The notes under the pieces were generated by a model. It did not search any database and was not told where the DNA came from. It worked only from the letters and a program-made list of their open reading frames with translations. The position numbers were made by a program, and so were the translations under genes. Positions 63,078-64,000 of a stretch of 64,000 nt of DNA are shown here, in pieces; within the stretch, counting starts at the first letter, position 1, and the number at the start of each line of letters is the position of its first letter. Origin of the DNA: Flavobacteriaceae bacterium CP2B. Lineage in GTDB: Bacteria > Bacteroidota > Bacteroidia > Flavobacteriales > Flavobacteriaceae. The stretch spans positions 1 through 64,000 of the forward strand of contig LXTR01000089.1 in NCBI GenBank assembly GCA_001683825.1. The letters are read 5' to 3'.

Positions 63078-64000
63078 ATGTATAGTAAGGGATGGCTATT
63101 GTTCTTGGTGTTCGGGTTTTGGATGGGGTGTGCCGGGGAACCGCGTGTCTCCGGGGAAATATCCAAAATTCCGGTAGACCTGAAGTTGATTCGGTTTGAC
63201 AGGGCTTTTGCGGAAGCCGGCCCCGCTGACCTTCCCTCCTTAAAGGCACAATACCCTTACCTGTTTCCGCCCCGTTACCCTGATAGTGTCTGGGTAGCGA
63301 AGATGCAGGATAGCCTGCAAAGGGAATTGCTGGCTGAAGTAGGGAGTGCCTTCGCCGATATGAGTGGGCTCCAGGGGGAACTGGAGTTGTTTTACAAGCA
63401 TGTCCGCTATTATTTCCCGGAAGAAAAACCCCCCGGGATTATCACGGTCACCTCCGAGGTGGACTACCAAAACAGGGTGATCCTTACCGATTCGCTCCTC
63501 CTTATAGGACTTGATAATTATTTGGGGAGTGACCACCGGTTTTACCAGGGGATAGACCGTTACATTGCGGCCGGGCTGGACGCGGAATTCCTGATCAGCG
63601 ATGTGGCCGGTGCTTTTTCAAAAAAGGTCAACCCACGCCCTGCGGAGCGCTCCTTCCTCGCCCGGATGATTTATTACGGGCGGGAATTGTACCTGAAAGA
63701 CCGCTTGATCCCCTGGGTCCCGGATGCCAGGAAAATAGGCTATAGCGAGGAGCAACTGGCATGGGCGGAGGCGAATGAGGAACAGATCTGGCGCTATTTC
63801 ATAGAAAGGGAACTCCTGTACAGTACAGACACCCAGCTGGGTCCCAGGTTCCTGGACCCCGCCCCTTTTTCGAAATTCCGGCTCGAACTGGACAACGAAT
63901 CCCCCGGACGGTTGGGGCGTTATGTGGGCTGGAAAATTGTGAGGGCCTTTATGGACCGGAATGACATAAGCCTGGAACAGCTCCTCCAATTGCCGGGGGA
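63078..64000 (+). CDS. gldB: Gliding-motility lipoprotein GldB (cut by the right edge)
   Basis: 307 codons of an open frame running off the window. Signal peptide and lipobox: WLLFLVFGFWMGCAG with Cys18. Then IPVDLKLIRFDRAFAEAG, YPYLFPPRYPDSVW, YYFPEEKPPGIITVTSEVDY and the characteristic SKFRLELDNESPGRLGRYVG followed by WKIVRAFMDRNDISLEQLLQ. These match GldB, an inner-face lipoprotein required for gliding and type IX secretion in Flavobacterium. Adjacency to nadE agrees with the known gldB neighbourhood. The C-terminus and the expected gldC lie outside. Confidence 0.9.
   Translation, partial: MYSKGWLLFLVFGFWMGCAGEPRVSGEISKIPVDLKLIRFDRAFAEAGPADLPSLKAQYPYLFPPRYPDSVWVAKMQDSLQRELLAEVGSAFADMSGLQGELELFYKHVRYYFPEEKPPGIITVTSEVDYQNRVILTDSLLLIGLDNYLGSDHRFYQGIDRYIAAGLDAEFLISDVAGAFSKKVNPRPAERSFLARMIYYGRELYLKDRLIPWVPDARKIGYSEEQLAWAEANEEQIWRYFIERELLYSTDTQLGPRFLDPAPFSKFRLELDNESPGRLGRYVGWKIVRAFMDRNDISLEQLLQLPG

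Noticed and set aside
1-64000. tRNA, rRNA, CRISPR arrays, IS elements, prophage or attachment sites
   Set aside because: None could be recognised; intergenic regions are short or explained by promoters, riboswitches and terminators.

Overview
The window reads as chromosomal DNA of a moderately GC-rich marine member of the Flavobacteriaceae (Bacteroidota), something like Robiginitalea or Muriicola; the genus is an inference. The grounds are gliding genes gldA and gldB, split metH, the DAHP synthase-chorismate mutase fusion, DUF2807, DUF3857 and DUF5686 envelope proteins, a K+-dependent membrane pyrophosphatase, and many promoters with the Bacteroidota -7 element TAnnTTTG. No tRNA, rRNA, CRISPR array, insertion sequence or prophage was found.

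Layout. 1-4.7 kb: folA start, a 2TM protein, a class V PLP enzyme, a CBM48 protein and an ergothioneine pair egtB-egtD with DUF427. 4.8-10.9 kb: thyA, a nucleoside transporter, a DUF151 nuclease and etfAB on the minus strand, with pdhB divergent. 11-18.6 kb: a DUF5686 outer membrane protein, a soluble and a membrane pyrophosphatase side by side, an APP1-like phosphatase and a deoxynucleoside kinase. 18.7-38 kb: a 19-kb sulfur/methionine/one-carbon block (metK, metY, a MetX-aspartokinase-homoserine dehydrogenase fusion, metZ, an Rrf2 regulator, cysH, sulfite reductase, two siroheme genes, a ferredoxin-NADP reductase, split metH, metF). 38-42.4 kb: a PagL-like lipid A deacylase, a DUF2807 lipoprotein, a serine hydrolase, an AHSA1 remnant and gldA. 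42.6-46.9 kb: the Phe/Tyr operon pheA-aminotransferase-tyrA-aroG/Q. 47-64 kb: mixed housekeeping and envelope genes (rsgA, dtd, two DUF3857 genes of which one carries two stop codons, mazG-like, aroA, queA, rlmN, a prenyl synthase, dnaG, a LuxR-type regulator, nadE, gldB).

The most striking signal is upstream of pheA. A 23-codon leader peptide with nine Phe or Tyr codons is followed by a perfect terminator hairpin, and the 5' terminator arm can pair instead with a segment at the end of the leader ORF. This is a complete transcription attenuator with the geometry of trp/phe leaders.

The sulfur block combines three control layers that can be read directly: a SAM-II riboswitch (with an extra GNRA-capped hairpin in its third loop) before metK, SAM-I riboswitches before metY and before metH, and a 20-bp direct repeat flanking the cysH promoter next to a cysteine-rich Rrf2 regulator. 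Other oddities are a DnaG with all four zinc ligands replaced, a response regulator with Glu at the phospho-Asp position, and several essential genes with TTG or GTG starts.
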